Of a DNA stretch of 58,934 bases, positions 35,401-47,848 are shown piece by piece. A model generated the notes under the pieces. It did no database searches. It saw nothing but the letters and a program-made list of their open reading frames with translations, and was not told where the DNA came from. Position 1 is the stretch's first letter; every line of letters begins with the position of its first letter. A program made the translations under genes and the position numbers. Source of the stretch: Saksenaea vasiformis B4078 (taxonomy: Eukaryota; Mucoromycota; Mucoromycetes; Mucorales; Saksenaeaceae); contig JNDT01002249.1 of NCBI GenBank assembly GCA_000697055.1, positions 1 through 58,934 on the forward strand, written 5' to 3'.

Positions 35401-35723
35401 GCATAGAGTGAGTTTTGTTAAAACAAAAAAAAAGAAAAACTCGAGAAATTTGGTCAGTCTATGAAGACTCTTCGGTGCGCAGTGTATATCATATCACCAG
35501 GTGCGAAGATGTAGAGATGAAAGAACAATAATGACCACCACTTCATAAAGTATGGAAATGTCCTGTATCTCTTTCTGCTTCATTAAGTGTTCGGGTTGCT
35601 CGAAAGTTCCTCCACATCGTCTCTGTCGCGCTTTCATACTCCGCTTGGCGTTTTGGGTCGCTTCAGCTCCGATCGTCTCGTTTTGAGAATTCTTTTTTTC
35701 TTTTTTTCTGCTTCGATTGTTCA

Positions 35724-37152
35724 ATGGATTCATTACAAGCGAATGCAAGCAAAACCGAGGACCGTAACGGATCCTCCCAACTTACTATTCTACGAATTAA
35801 ACGCAAACGCAATGAAGAACCACTCGATGCATTATGTAAGACAATCAGATAATTGCATAAATTTACTGATCTTACAAATGTTTGATCAGTGGTGCAACAG
35901 GATCAAGAAAGACACGCTGAGAAACGTTCAAGAAAGGATAGTACAACAAAACAGGCCTCCCAATCGTTGCTTACCGGTAGGCGATAACGTTTTAATGATG
36001 GCAAAGTCTGAATCGCTGTTGCGGACTCAGTGTCCGCTACGACCTTCCCTACAATATTTCGGCTGGCGGAGACGGGAGAGGAAACGAGGTTCAAAAATAT
36101 TACCGAGGCTCAGAAGCTGAAGGTTAGCAGTGAGATAGTTGAATGAGTGTTAAGCTTATGATATCTTCAGGAACGGATCGCACGCCGTATACAACCAGGT
36201 AGCCGACCCAGGACGCCAGATCTAAATGAACGTAAAGATCGTATGATGGAACAGCAAATGGTACGCTTTTTTTTTGCTCCTGTTCTCCCGTAAATAATGG
36301 TGCGTGATAGAAAACAACTCGCCAAGCTCGCTACAGAGTCATCAATCAAAATCGTGCGAAGACGGCGAATAATTTGCCTCCAGTGTAGGATGTACAGGAT
36401 GCTATCAGGCATTTCCTAATATAAAATGATGCAGTGTTCAAAGCGCGTCGACTAAAGTAGCAGAAGATTTGTTTCAACTATACGAGGCGGTAAAGGATGA
36501 CGAAGAAAAGAAACAACCAAAGTAAGATAGATGAAAAAAGGTAATCTTGGTACTAACTGGACAAAGACTATTTCTTGATGAAGGAATGGATGATCCTGAT
36601 GATATCATGTGCAACTTTATTCCCATGGTCAAGGAATATCTTACTCGTAAGTTTATCCATACGATAATCAGTAATTAACGGGCAGTGTACGAGCAGTAAA
36701 TGACCGACCGGAAGATCCAAACGAGGAGGATTATGTATACGACGTCTATTACCGTGATGACACAAACGATACTGCTGAATTCCAAAGCGGTAACGTCGGC
36801 TCACTGTAAGTTAATTGTTCATAAGCTACATAGAAACTGATACTTGTTTTACCATAGTGTATGGTTTGAGAATGAATCAGAATATGTAAACGACGACGAG
36901 GACAGCGAATTGGGAGATGTCGAGGATGAAGATTCGAACGGTAACTTCTGATCTTACGTTAGTACAACCTAACAGCTGGATCCTTTTTAGCCGAAGACTA
37001 TTATCAAAATGATTATCCTGAAGAGGAAAGTGACGAAGAATACGAAGACCGTTAGTATATCTGTGATTTTAACTACATCGCAATGACTAACCTAGGGCAT
37101 ATTAGAATATGGATACGAATTATCCAGTGAAGATGACGACTACCAGCTTTAG
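35724..37152 (+). CDS. IWR1: RNA polymerase II nuclear import factor IWR1
   Basis: Multi-exon gene with about nine small exons. Exon 1 (35724-35835) encodes LTILRIKRKRNEEPLDAL, the IWR1 signature and bipartite-type NLS. Later exons give LVQQDQERHAEKRS, FPTIFRLAETGEETRF, ERIARRIQPGSRPRTPD, VAEDLFQLYEAV, MVKEYL and EEDYVYDVYYRDD, then a long acidic end (SDEEYEDLEYGYELSSEDDD) with the stop at 37150. IWR1 binds assembled RNA polymerase II in the cytoplasm and directs its import. Acidic and DYVYDVYY blocks are typical of the family. All introns are about 40-75 nt, and the joins kept phase where I checked them. A decayed partial copy of its 5' end lies 1.4 kb upstream. Confidence 0.85.
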
Positions 37153-39112
37153 ACAACGGGCGCACCACATACACATATAACAATCCACGCATAATGACGC
37201 AGTCTCATAACATTCATTCATGCACCACAAAATATACAACTGCTTTTTTTTTTGAAGGAACGTTTGTATCAGCTAATACTAATTTTTTTTATTGATGCCA
37301 AACGAATCTTGCACTAATAAGCAGTGGGAAGTTGATTCCTTGCAGTGAATTGATGTGCGTTGGGCAGGTTTATCCTGCAGGCGCACCCAATGCGCAACCG
37401 GAACGCGTAAAGTAGCAGAATGTGAGTAGATTTTCAAGTCTTCGTTAGCGTCAAGTGTAAGACTTATAGAGAGGGTTGAATAGTCATATTGTGAAACGTC
37501 TGTTAAGTCAAAAAAAAAAACCAATTGATTGTTGTCTGGCAGAAGATGATGCAGTGGTTGTCACTTTCATATGCATCTCGTCACTTTTGTATGTCAACTA
37601 CGAATCTTCCGTGCTGATCCTTGTCGATGTGGGGCGGTTGATCCTTCATAGAAATGCACGGCCATTATTTCATACCTTCAAACACGTCGTTGTCTTCAGT
37701 CTCCTTTATAGTTCCGATCCGTAATAGCAAAAGTTACTTTCCAGGAATCGGATGAACAATATCGGTTTTTGATGTTGTCACATTATCCCCCCTCCAAAGA
37801 TTGAACTCGTTTTTCGTTTATACTGCAAGTCTTCAGGCACTCAACGGATACCTTCAGACGATATCTGTTGATACACGTCTACAGTCTACTGAACCTATTT
37901 AAAGAAATTCGAAAATCATCGCTCTATCAACAGTTCTAGGATAATTGACGGATTCTTATCGACATATTCTACGCCACTGGCTTATCGATATGCATAGTAG
38001 TGGATTTCCAGGTGGGTCCGCAAGGTACATTGCGTGACGACTCACGGTTTGAAGAGCGTGCTCATCGTCAATATACAGTCCTGAGCTCGGATCTGCCGCA
38101 CTTATCAATAACAGGACCTTGCCTGTCTCCATGAAAAGCTGATTGCTCATTTCGATTGTGTGCAATGCGAATAACAGATGAAAACCCCAGGAATCTGGAA
38201 ACTAACATGTTTATATAGCCGTGACCATGCCAAGCTTCCGAACGACAAAATTTTGGGTAACTGACGATTCTGCTTTTGTTAACGTACGACTTCGCGTTTG
38301 GGGAAAATATGTGTTGTGTGTACATGTGGCTCAGTGTTACAAAACCATTTGCCTCCAAATTTAAAGCCGGCGGTTAATAATAGATGGTCAACCTACGCCG
38401 AACGTCAGATCGGAGGTGATCAACTTCTATGCGGATAATAAGACCGAGAATAAACGCTGGACTAGATGATCTACCGTCTATTCAACCCATGTCCTGATCC
38501 GTAACGTGCATGTCCCTCTCTACAATGCTACAAAATACGAATCGATTCATTGAAAAACGATCTCGGAACGCTTGATCCGATTAGGCGAAGCCACAAGTCA
38601 ACGACTTCGTGCTGTTTCAAGACATCGGTGAAATGGGACCGAAATGGACGAAGAATCCGCACCCGATGTCATCAATAGCGATTAACTGTAGTTTCGATAC
38701 ACCTTAAAACCGTGCGAAATACTACCAAACTAGACAGTAGATATATCTCGCCATGTACTAAGCGTATGGTGATACATGGCACGCATGCTTCAACAAATAC
38801 CGCCCTTCAGAGACTTTTATATATGTGAAACATTAAATGCTACATCGCACTTACCTGATAGCAATATTGAAACAAAAAATCAGTAGAGTGCGCTTGGTGC
38901 CCCAAATGAGAAAATCTGGGTCGTGATTAATGACACCAATGGATCGCCTGATTTTCAAATAAAGCAACGGAAGCCAATTTTACAAAAATAGTGCACACGG
39001 AAAAGGGAAGTAAATATCAGGCCACCCCATTATCAGCAGCTATAAACAACTATTTATTAGCCCAAGATCACAGAAAATACTGGAGCATTTATCATCGTAT
39101 AATATAATCAGT
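37153..39112. other. Gene-poor interval
   Basis: Minus-strand frames at 37279-37524 and 37956-38358 are somewhat protein-like (VLLLISAADPSSGLYIDDE) but unrecognised, and they break between frames. No repeats or RNA genes are recognised. The last 100 bp is the GDSL promoter. Confidence 0.3.
39041..39047 (+). promoter_or_regulatory. Candidate TATA box of the GDSL gene
   Basis: TATAAAC about 70 nt upstream of the ATG at 39113. Motif and distance only. Confidence 0.35.
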
Positions 39113-40349
39113 ATGGCTGCAGTTGACCACCTTTTCGTTTATGGCGATTCATATTCAGGTAGGATTGTCTGTCAACTACTGAAGAAGACAGTGTCTCATT
39201 ATTCATAGAACCGACCACCAAAGAACGTAAAACGAATGGTCCCCTTTGGAGCGAGTTATTGGCAAAGTCCTGGAACGCTGAGCTTCACAGCTACGCAAAG
39301 TCAGCAGCTTTGACTTGCCCTGGAAAAGCGGCCAAATCTGATATCTCCACACAATTTGAACTTGCCAAATCCTCCGCTGCTACCAGTAAAAACACCGTTC
39401 ATGCCTTTTTCTTTGGTGTCACAGACGTTGTAGGAACGCAAGGTAACTGAAGCACATTTTTTTTCCTTAGAAAAACCTTATTCATTGAAATGTTGCCGTA
39501 GATCAAAAGATCGACAATCTGGTCGAGTGTGTCAAACATCAAATTGTAAGGTTTATATCGACTGGTAGCTCAAACTAACTTTTATTTTAAAAAGTCTGTA
39601 TTGGAGACTTTCGATCCTGCTAGTCGCATTATGCTGGTCGGAGTGCCACCCCTTGAGTTTGCTCCTTTCTTCGCACAAAACAAGCTACAAAATGCTGTAA
39701 AGCAGCGAATCCAACAGTTTAATGCTGGACTTGAGGACATTGTGAATGATTTTGGAAGCGAATCGCAAATGTCTTTAGCATATGCTGATTCTTATGGTAC
39801 CTTTACATACGTCTTGGGCGAACCTGAAGGATACGGCATGAAGGATGTCGAACATGCATACTGGGATAAATGCCAAGGCCAATGCACAGACGACATGAAT
39901 GACTACCTATGGTGGGATAAACTGCACATGACTGGAGGTAAGGATAGAATTGTTTCTTGCAACAAACTGATCCAAAACCAGCTGGACACAGGGCAATAGC
40001 AAATACCGTTATCTCTAGCAACCCATTTAGTTTGCAAGAGAGCAATCCGATACCTATTCCCGAACAAGATGTTACCTCTGAACAACCAAGTACCGAACCG
40101 GCGACGCACCCACACACAAATGAAAAGCCGGTGAATGAAGATCCTTCAACCTACACCTCTCAGAGCGACTCAGACATGACATCAAATCAGTGCCTGCAAT
40201 ACGCTTCTATCTTCCTTATCGCCTTCGTTGTCATCATGATCATCCTTGTCCTCCGTCGTAACAGAATAATCAACACCTGCAAGGCATTCTGGAAATCTGG
40301 AAGGCTATCTGGAAATATGCCGCCCATGAAGCAGTATTCACCTATTTAA
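39113..40349 (+). CDS. GDSL-family lipase/esterase with C-terminal membrane anchor
   Basis: Five exons (39113-39158, 39209-39442, 39502-39545, 39595-39937, 39982-40349) total 1035 nt, giving 344 aa. Seen: block I HLFVYGDSYSG at the N-terminus with the nucleophile Ser, a Ser/Ala-rich helical region, VHAFFFGVTDVVGTQG (block III-like), and the C-terminal catalytic Asp/His in WWDKLHMTG. After the hydrolase domain comes a Ser/Thr/Pro-rich linker, then one strong transmembrane helix (ASIFLIAFVVIMIILVL) followed by RRNR and a short tail. There is no cleavable signal peptide, so this looks tail-proximal anchored, with the active domain facing the cytosol unless an upstream signal exon was missed. Family members hydrolyse acyl esters. 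The substrate cannot be told. Confidence 0.85.
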
Positions 40350-40690
40350 ACCTAACAGATATTCTGATCTCTTCATATATGTACGTTTCACTCATTACAG
40401 AAAAACTGGATTTTGTATACTTCGATAAAAAGATAAAAACTTTGTAAAAACTGCACATGACCGAAAGATGTAATGAAGCAGAAATCCTAAATGCACTTTC
40501 TTGGTTTCTGGCCTTGATTCGTACCACACTTGGTAACCAAAAGTTCGTCGTGTGTCGTCCATGTTTGTGCGAACGATCGAGCAACCCATGTATAAAATTG
40601 GTTCGCGGAGTCAAATTGCAAGCGACAGCAAAATTGGGCGAAAACCGACTTTTAAGCAGCTTGATGAATTTAAATGAAAAGCAAAAGTCA
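40350..40690. other. Leader of NRDE2 and GDSL 3' flank
   Basis: The frame of NRDE2 exon 1 stays open upstream to about 40457, but the residues before MSDSRSQGSS do not look like the family. I read this part as 5' UTR or promoter. Confidence 0.4.
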
Positions 40691-43600
40691 ATGAGTGACT
40701 CGCGCTCGCAAGGATCATCTGCATCGTCGTCCATGTTCTCGCAATTAAGTCGTGCGCTGCCACGACCACCTTCGTTTTCGTCCGCACCAGATATCTCTGC
40801 CCGCATTCCTGCCCCTTCATTTGCCAGTGCGCCTGACATCACGGGTACGAGACATGAGGGTTCAACTGAAAACATTCAATGTGCTCATGCAGCGTATAGA
40901 ATTGAATCAATCGCAGGCTCGCGAGGACGACAGTAAATACGAACGTAGACATAAAAAGCGTAAGCGAGATCGATCAAGAGAAAGTCGCAGGAGGCGATCC
41001 GCTTCGCCTTCCCGCCGTGAACGACGACGCCACAGATCCCGATCCCGATCACCACATCGACGAAAAGACGTAATATCAATGCTCTTTGCTAGTATACAAT
41101 TACTGAATTCTTTTTACGAAAACACAGCGATCGTCGCGAGAGTCACCACCTATATCCTCGTAAGTTACACCTAATCTTGTATTTGGTTTTCATCTGTTCT
41201 AATAGCTATTTGCAATAGAGGCCGATTGGAGACCGGGTGTCTTTTCGTAATTGACAAACAAGGAGACAGTGATAACCTCCACTATGGCAAGAACCATTCG
41301 TATAACATACCATCTTATCACCGCTCGGGAGGTAAGTACAATTTTCGGTATCTGTTGGTATGAATCATTATTTCTATAGGCGGAAGAATCATTGGGCTTC
41401 CATCTAACGTCAAAATCGATTCAAGCAGCGCAAAATCGGGGAAAATGCTTACAGTTGTTGCAGAAAGTCGAAGTAAACAGGTACATGGGAAATAGCGATT
41501 GGATAGAAGTGACTAACACGAATTACAGAAATTATTACGATATACCGATCCAGAATATGCGTGGAAGGAGACAGATAAGGCGATGAAAAGGTAAAGATAT
41601 TGCCATATCATCCGTACAGGCTGACAAGGGGACGATAGACTACGTATCAAGCCAGGTAGTTCGGGCGAATTCGATTATGCGATTGCGATTGGGAAGGATC
41701 ATATTCCGTTAGAATCTGAAACGGAAAGTAAAATGGCTGCATCTGACGAAGGGGTTATTTCGAGTGGTGTCGATTATCGGGATATCGAAGGGATTAGTAA
41801 ACGAGAGGATGAAGAATCGGAAGAGGAACAAGAGCAGGGAAGTCAGAGTTTCGATGAATACGTACGGGAGCGCACGATCTGGTTCAATAAGCAGCTGACA
41901 GAGGTATAACCGTCGCTTGAGAGAATCAGCATTAACGAATAGAGGATAGAATCCGAAAGACGTCCAGCTTTGGTTGGCGTTCATCGAATTTCAGGATGAG
42001 TCAGCTATGGGTCTATGTTCAGGAGAAGAGTACAAATCCAAGAGCAAGGCAAATAAAGCCAGCCTGAACGAAGTCAAGATGAGCATCTATCAGAAAGCAC
42101 GCGAACAGAACCCTGAGGACGAAGACCTTTTAGTTGCATACTTGAAATGCGGAGGAGAGATGTGGGAGTAAGTTGAGATAGAGGAAAGGATAGAGTAAAA
42201 TCTTACATGATGTTTTTTATTTTAGTACACTGACGCTGTTACGAGAATGGGATGCGATCCTCAAGAAGCACCCGCAGTCTATCCGCCTATGGGCCGATTA
42301 TATTAATCTCAGGCAGACAAATTTTGCAAGTTTCTCGTTTACTCAATGCTTAAAGGTCTTTGAAGACTGTTTATCAACGCTGAATAGAATTGCTCGTCGC
42401 ATGCAGAGCAATCGTGAACGTACCGATAATTATGAAGGTATATTTACTGGTAGAGGGATATCTATTAAGTGTTTCTGTAGAGCGGGAAGACATCGAGTCT
42501 GTTATGGTATACATTTTCCTAAGGGCCTGCTTGTTTATGAAGCAATCCGGTTACCATGAAAAAGCGTTTGGAAGTTTGCAAGCATTGGCCGAGTTTTGCT
42601 TGTTCCAACCTTCGCAATTCCGCACATCTATGGGAAAAGTTTCATTTGACGAAATGCTAACCGAGTTTACCGATTTCTGGGATAGCGAGGTCCCGAGGTT
42701 TGGTGAATCTGTAAGTGATAGGATTCAGCGCATACATTTTTAATGACAATAATGATAGGGGGCGAAAGGATGGAAAGAGTACTACCATTCGAAATTGCGT
42801 AAGCCAATTCTTTTTTTTTCGGATCACATCTCTAACTATCTGTTATTACTAGAGGGAGATATTGATATGCCTTCTCATGATGAAGAAGCAGAAGAAGGGG
42901 AAGAACCAGACAGTATGTATATGCCTTGTTGAGATTTCAGAGATACTGACTATCATACGCAGTATTTAGTTTGCAAGATTGGGTGCGATTAGAAGAATTG
43001 AAGGAACAAAGGCGCCGTTTGCCCCTTAAAATGCACCGTAGGTATCATGTAACCCGTCTAAATCTGGCTAACTGTTGTATGAAGAGGTGAAATCCGATGA
43101 AGTGGATGAGGATCCATATGTTATTGTTTTGTCGGACGACTTGCGTGGGTTATTATTCAACATTACTACCGACGGAGCACGTTCAAGTTTGATATACAGT
43201 ATCTTCGTATTCCTAGGGTTACCATATACGCCGCCAGGCGTCGGCACAAACACGCATTTTTGCACAGACACGTTTACGCATAATGATCTAAAGCTTCAAC
43301 ATTTTTGGCCAATACAGCAACGCCCTGCGGCTGGACTTCTATGTTATATCGACGGTATACCTATGGAACCTGATCATACGACCAACGAGAAAAGCGATCC
43401 ACACAGTCTTCCTGTATCCTATCCCGTTGGTTTGTCAGAACTGTTTGCACGTCAGCACCACTGGTTTGGATGCTTTGGAAGGCAACATGTTGATTGTGAA
43501 GCTGACGTCGGTTTTACAAGGTAATATATGACTAACGTGTGATGGTGTGCTAACAGAGTACGAAGAAACGCGTTCCAACAACTTATTTCTCTTGAAGCAA

Positions 43601-45058
43601 ACGGACACTTGATTACTTGCTATCTCTCGTTCGAATCTAGTTGTGGCTATAAAGGGTAAGCGTATTATTTATTAGCGTATCTGACACAAACCCACACAGT
43701 GGGCGACAACTGGCAAAAGCAATGTTGAAAGAGCAACGCACAAACTTGCTTCTCTGGAACGCATACGCACAGATGGAAAAGAGCCATGATAGGCCAAAAG
43801 AGGTGAGCATACGAGTTTATCCTCCACTGCCGCTCAACTATATTTATTAGGCCCGCAAAGTATACCAAACCGCCTTAACGACCTACCATACGTTCCCAGC
43901 GTCTCAACAGGCTCACGCTCCATTGCTTTATCGTATGTTTTCCCAGATGGAAGTGGAATACGAGCGATATGATGAAGCACTGAAAATTCTAGTATCTATG
44001 GCGGAAGAAACCCCTTATGGTATGCAGCCTGTATGAAGACAAGTACTAACAAATTGATAGATGAAAATGCGCCTCTTCCATCGAAAACTAAGATTCTCAA
44101 GGCCAGAGAGGTAATGAATGTCAAACGCTATTCATGTTTTCTTACTCACAGTTGTTATAGTACTTCTCGCAGAAAATAGTGCAGTTCTCAACATTAACGG
44201 GATCTGAAGGCGAGATACAAACGGCTCATCACTACAATGTCTGCTATGCCTTGTTTGAGTATCTCACTGAAGGCATCGCGTCTGCTAGCGCAGTTTACGA
44301 ACGGGTGCTATCTTATATTCGTGATCGTCAAGCGGAACGAGGCTTTTCTTGCGAAACAATGTGGATCGCCTACGCGGAATTACTGTACAGACACGCTACT
44401 CGTGGATACGGAGGTTATAAACCAGCGCTTATGCGAGAAGCTATGGAACGAGCACTTGCCTTGTTCCCTAACAACACCGTGTTCCTTTCATTGTTCATAT
44501 GGAACGAAAGACGAACCAAGATTCGCAATCGTGTGCGAAGTCTTTTCAGTCAAGCTTTAGACAAGTAGGTCTTGCAGATATTGTAGGACAGGTTTATTGA
44601 TGTTTCTTTCATTTGACAGGGACCCGAATGTGATCTTATGGATATCTGCTCTCTATAGTGAATTGCATCGAAGTCAAACGTACGATGTGAATCAAGTCCG
44701 CTCTTTCTTTGAAAGAGCTGTGGAGAGTCCTACTACTAGGTCCTCTATTGTTTTGTGGAAGTTGTATATTGAGTACGAAGTGCGACAAGGAAACAGTGCT
44801 AGGGCTCTTTCCTTATTCTATCGTTCTGTTCGTGAGTGCCCTTGGTCTAAAGGTAAATGTCAACGAAAAAAGAAAAATCATACATTAAACTGATTATTAG
44901 AATTGTATCTGCTCGGTATTCGATTATTGGCACCGAGGATGACTGAGAAGGAGATGCACGAAGTCATAAGCCTCTTAATGGAAAAAGAAATTCGACTCCG
45001 AAGCACGATCATTGACGAATTGATTGAACCGGACGATCAGGATGAACCCGATGATTGA
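40691..45058 (+). CDS. NRDE2: NRDE2-family nuclear RNA silencing/splicing factor
   Basis: A long gene with many exons; the first four are 40691-40844, 40900-41069, 41128-41159 and 41219-41331, and the stop is at 45056-45058. NRDE2 (S. pombe Nrl1) binds the helicase MTR4/Mtl1 in the nucleus and acts in nuclear RNAi, R-loop control and splicing. Seen: the N-terminal FSSAPDISARIPAPSFASAPD repeat, then an RS/RK-rich stretch (RSRESRRRRSASPS). VIDKQGDSDNLHYG follows, then the core NPKDVQLWLAFIEFQDE and HAT/TPR-like helical repeats (REWDAILKKHPQSIRLWADY, YRMFSQMEVEYERYDEALKI). The C-terminus contains APRMTEKEMHEVISLLMEKE. The start ATG was chosen because family-like sequence begins there. Internal exon edges in 42-45 kb were not all verified. 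Confidence 0.85.
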
Positions 45059-45256
45059 TGCGATGTAGTAGCTGTACGTAATAAAATTGGGATTGTGGTT
45101 TGATAGTCAGCAGAGCCAAAATTCACGATACGGAGGAATGGGTAATGCTATCCGTTCGACCACTAAATTTTTACGTTATGTCCATCGTACCGTGATCGTA
45201 CGTATGATCTATATTGATCTAGCTGTGGCTATCTTTCTGGAGCCGATGGATCTCCT
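45059..45256. other. NRDE2 3' flank
   Basis: Short spacer leading into a possible small gene. An overlapping frame (45087-45347) is hydrophobic but unsupported. Confidence 0.3.
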
Positions 45257-45879
45257 TTGGCTGCTGCCACGCTATTCCAATCATACCTTTTTCTTAGGGA
45301 CCATATCACTCCCAATCCAAGTCTCAGATCGCCGGACATTTCGCTAGCAGTACGGGCCGCAGTGAGCATTGAGCCTCAATATATTCTCACCGTTATCTAT
45401 CGATTCACGAACAAATCATACTATTCTTTGACTTTAGCAGGACAATTTCTATATAGTCATCGGCTATATTTTAACCAATAGCTGTGTATAAGAAGTTTGA
45501 CAACTTCATTTAAGCTTCTGTGCATCTGGCGGCTCGTTACAGCCTTCAAAAGGCAGGTGTGATGCAATACCCCTCCTATAAGGTACATCCCCTCATTTTG
45601 CCACCCGTGCGATGTCCCATAATGGAGCGTCCTGCAGCGGAGCCTGCGCTGCTGGATCCCAATAATTTTATTCAGATATACTCCAATAGATACTTGATAC
45701 AAGAATACCCTGGGTATACGGAGAGTTCATCATCTTATCGAGGGTATTTGCTAGTAGAACTTATAATATACCAGTTATGTGCTTTCGCAATTGCATCATG
45801 CCCAATTGTTCGTATACCTATGTACGTTGAATCAAAAGATCAATGTTCATCCGTCTATCCTGCAGTAATTTGTATCTGA
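45257..45879 (+). CDS. Possible gene of unknown function (two exon-like frames)
   Basis: A first frame contains YLFLRDHITPNPSLRSPDIS and LAVRAAVSIEPQYILT. A second, after a possible AAG acceptor near 45509, contains HLAARYSLQKAGVMQYPSYK, LPPVRCPIMERPAAEPALLD. Composition and the Pro/Arg spacing look like protein, but I do not recognise the family and the joint and end are uncertain. It may be a degraded gene. Confidence 0.3.
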
Positions 45880-46059
45880 GCACTACTCAACTGATTTCAT
45901 CTTGTCAATTATTTCATTTTCCTCCAAGGAATGTAACACTGCATCGTGGATATTTCGTAGGCAGGAGTTCTCTAGCATCTAGAACGCATCACGGCCGATC
46001 AGCTTTTCTGGTGTTTGATCACCGTTGAACGCATTGATTACGCCAGACAAAGCTATGCT

Positions 46060-46256
46060 TAGGGCTCCTAACGGTACGGTCCAGTACGGTTCGGTACGGT
46101 TTACAGTAATAGTTCGATTACCGACGGTTTTTTAAAATCGGTACAAAATCTGTACTGATTATTGATGGTTCAGTACACCCTGTTATACTGACCTATAACT
46201 ATTCAGTACAGTTCAGTACGGTTATCGGTACGGTCAGTTAGGTATTAGGAGCCCTA
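46060..46256. mobile_element. MITE-like palindromic element
   Basis: The ends are perfect 12-bp terminal inverted repeats, TAGGGCTCCTAA and TTAGGAGCCCTA. Inside them the motif GGTACGGT and its variants (CAGTACGGTTCGGTACGG) recur in both orientations, so much of the 197 bp can fold back. Flanking sequence is GCTATGCT on the left and GCCATGCTTA on the right, a possible but imperfect target duplication. There is no coding capacity. The family of the parent element is unknown. Confidence 0.7.
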
Positions 46257-46808
46257 GCCATGCTTAACAATAACATCAGAGATATATATTCTTCATTAGA
46301 TCTGCGAAGCAAAATACTTACCGCAGATACGACTGTTGAACGTTACTCAACTTTTCTTTGCAAGTTCCACAGTAACGGTAAATTTGGCGTAAGTAACCTT
46401 CTGCAGCATCAGCAGGCGATACTGGACTACGGAGCGGACTGTCTCGGCTCTATGATGCGATTTATAAAGCGATACGTTTTCAAGCATGGTACGAGAGCCT
46501 TACCTTCAAACTCCTCAGCCATGTCTGGTGCGGCTCAAGGATGCTTACGTCGTGCGGCATTGGCTTTTCCTAAATGTCCACATTAGCTAACCCGTAGGAT
46601 ACTGTTCTGTACTTACTGAATCATGTTCAATTCGTTGCGCCATCGACTTCTCAGTGATTAGATCGCAGTCAACCCTTTCTCTGCACTTAAGGTGCAGCTT
46701 AGTCGGTGTATCGAGCCTAGTGGCTAAAATGAAGTCGTTTGTCGTCGCGTACTCAATCAGAACTTTGCAAACATTTTCCTTCGTGATTCCTGATAAGAAG
46801 CAAATAGC
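46257..46808. other. Interval between MITE and dispersed repeat B
   Basis: One plus-strand frame (46260-46586, 108 codons) starts immediately after the MITE. It contains TVERYSTFLCKFHSNGKFGV but matches nothing I recognise. No other signal is seen. Confidence 0.25.
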
Positions 46809-47450
46809 AAACCAGACATACTGTTTATTGAATGGATTTTTACACTACTCTATATAAATCCTGCGTTCATCAAGAGCCAAGTTTGTGCTAAGGAAGGAAT
46901 GAAATATGCTGTTGTCAGTATATAAATTGGCAATAAAATAATACTCTACTTACATAAACTTGGTCTCCAGATGGACGCAAAATTTGTTCGAGCAGCATAA
47001 AAAATCATTCACGGTTAGTAAATGGAAGCTACTTTGGTGGTATTTCACTTAACCCCCGAAGGGCATAGCTGCCCAATGACGGCAGCCTACCCCGCATCTG
47101 GCGCGATGGGGGCGGCAGGAGAGATTATACTAACAAAACTGCCAGTTTGGGTGTTAACGCCGCGCGGAGGGCTTGAAGCGATGCAACGTCTGGCGAGGTT
47201 CTGTTGTCGAAGTTGGATAAGGCAGCGTGCAACAATACTTGCTTACCTGGTGGCGAACAAGGACTACACCACAATCGAGACGGTTCGGGACCGAGTTCAT
47301 GCAAGCTAAAGAATAGACATAAACACATCAGTAATCCTGCACGTCTATAAATTGGCATCCTTATCGGGGATGTCTTTTTGAAGAACAGAACCAAAGAATT
47401 TAAAAATGATTCATCCGTGCCTTTAAATACGGATCATTTTTGGGTGGAAC
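46809..47450. repeat. Dispersed non-coding repeat, copy B
   Basis: Second copy of the element at 14155-14795, same strand. The block order is preserved: CATACTGTTTATTG, CTTACATAAACTTGG, GACGCAAAATTTGTTCGAGC, the AACCCCC segment, the GC hairpin (47085-47115, CCCCGC...GCGATGGGG), GAAGCGATGCAACGTCTGGC and GGGGATGT. Divergence is moderate, with scattered indels, but the hairpin arms are retained. No shared reading frame is seen. Confidence 0.75.
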
Positions 47451-47848
47451 CTGCCCTTATCGTAAGACATTTTTACTGCTTTCCGACGGGATACTGGGAA
47501 TCCATCACTGAAGTATCTCAATGCAAAAACGAAGTTACCCAGACGCGAATTATCCCTAAGATTGACGCAAAATAAACCACTTCTCGCCGCAAAGACGCAT
47601 CACATTCCAGCGCAAAATTTATTTGACTAGAGGGTCTCATAATATTTTTCTGACGCAAACGCGGATTCCAAATCCAGTATTCAGTGGCCCCACCGCATTG
47701 CGCGTCGGAGCTAGGGTACGCTTGTAGCCAAACCCCGCGAGAACAAAGACAGGATCCACACCTGACCGTGGGAGAGTTGACACAAATCATAATTAACATT
47801 CTTGCTTAAGCCTGTTTCTCGACAGACACGCCCCAACTTAGTCGAGTC
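47451..47848. other. Promoter region of HMG-CoA lyase
   Basis: About 400 bp without a gene. GACGC-type motifs recur (ACCCAGACGCGAATT, ATTGACGCAAAA, AAAGACGCATCA, TGACGCAAACGC), which may be a degenerate repeat or regulatory sites. The function is unknown. Confidence 0.3.

Noticed and set aside
45457..45702. 81-codon minus-strand frame
   Set aside because: It overlaps the more protein-like plus-strand frame and has no recognisable motif.
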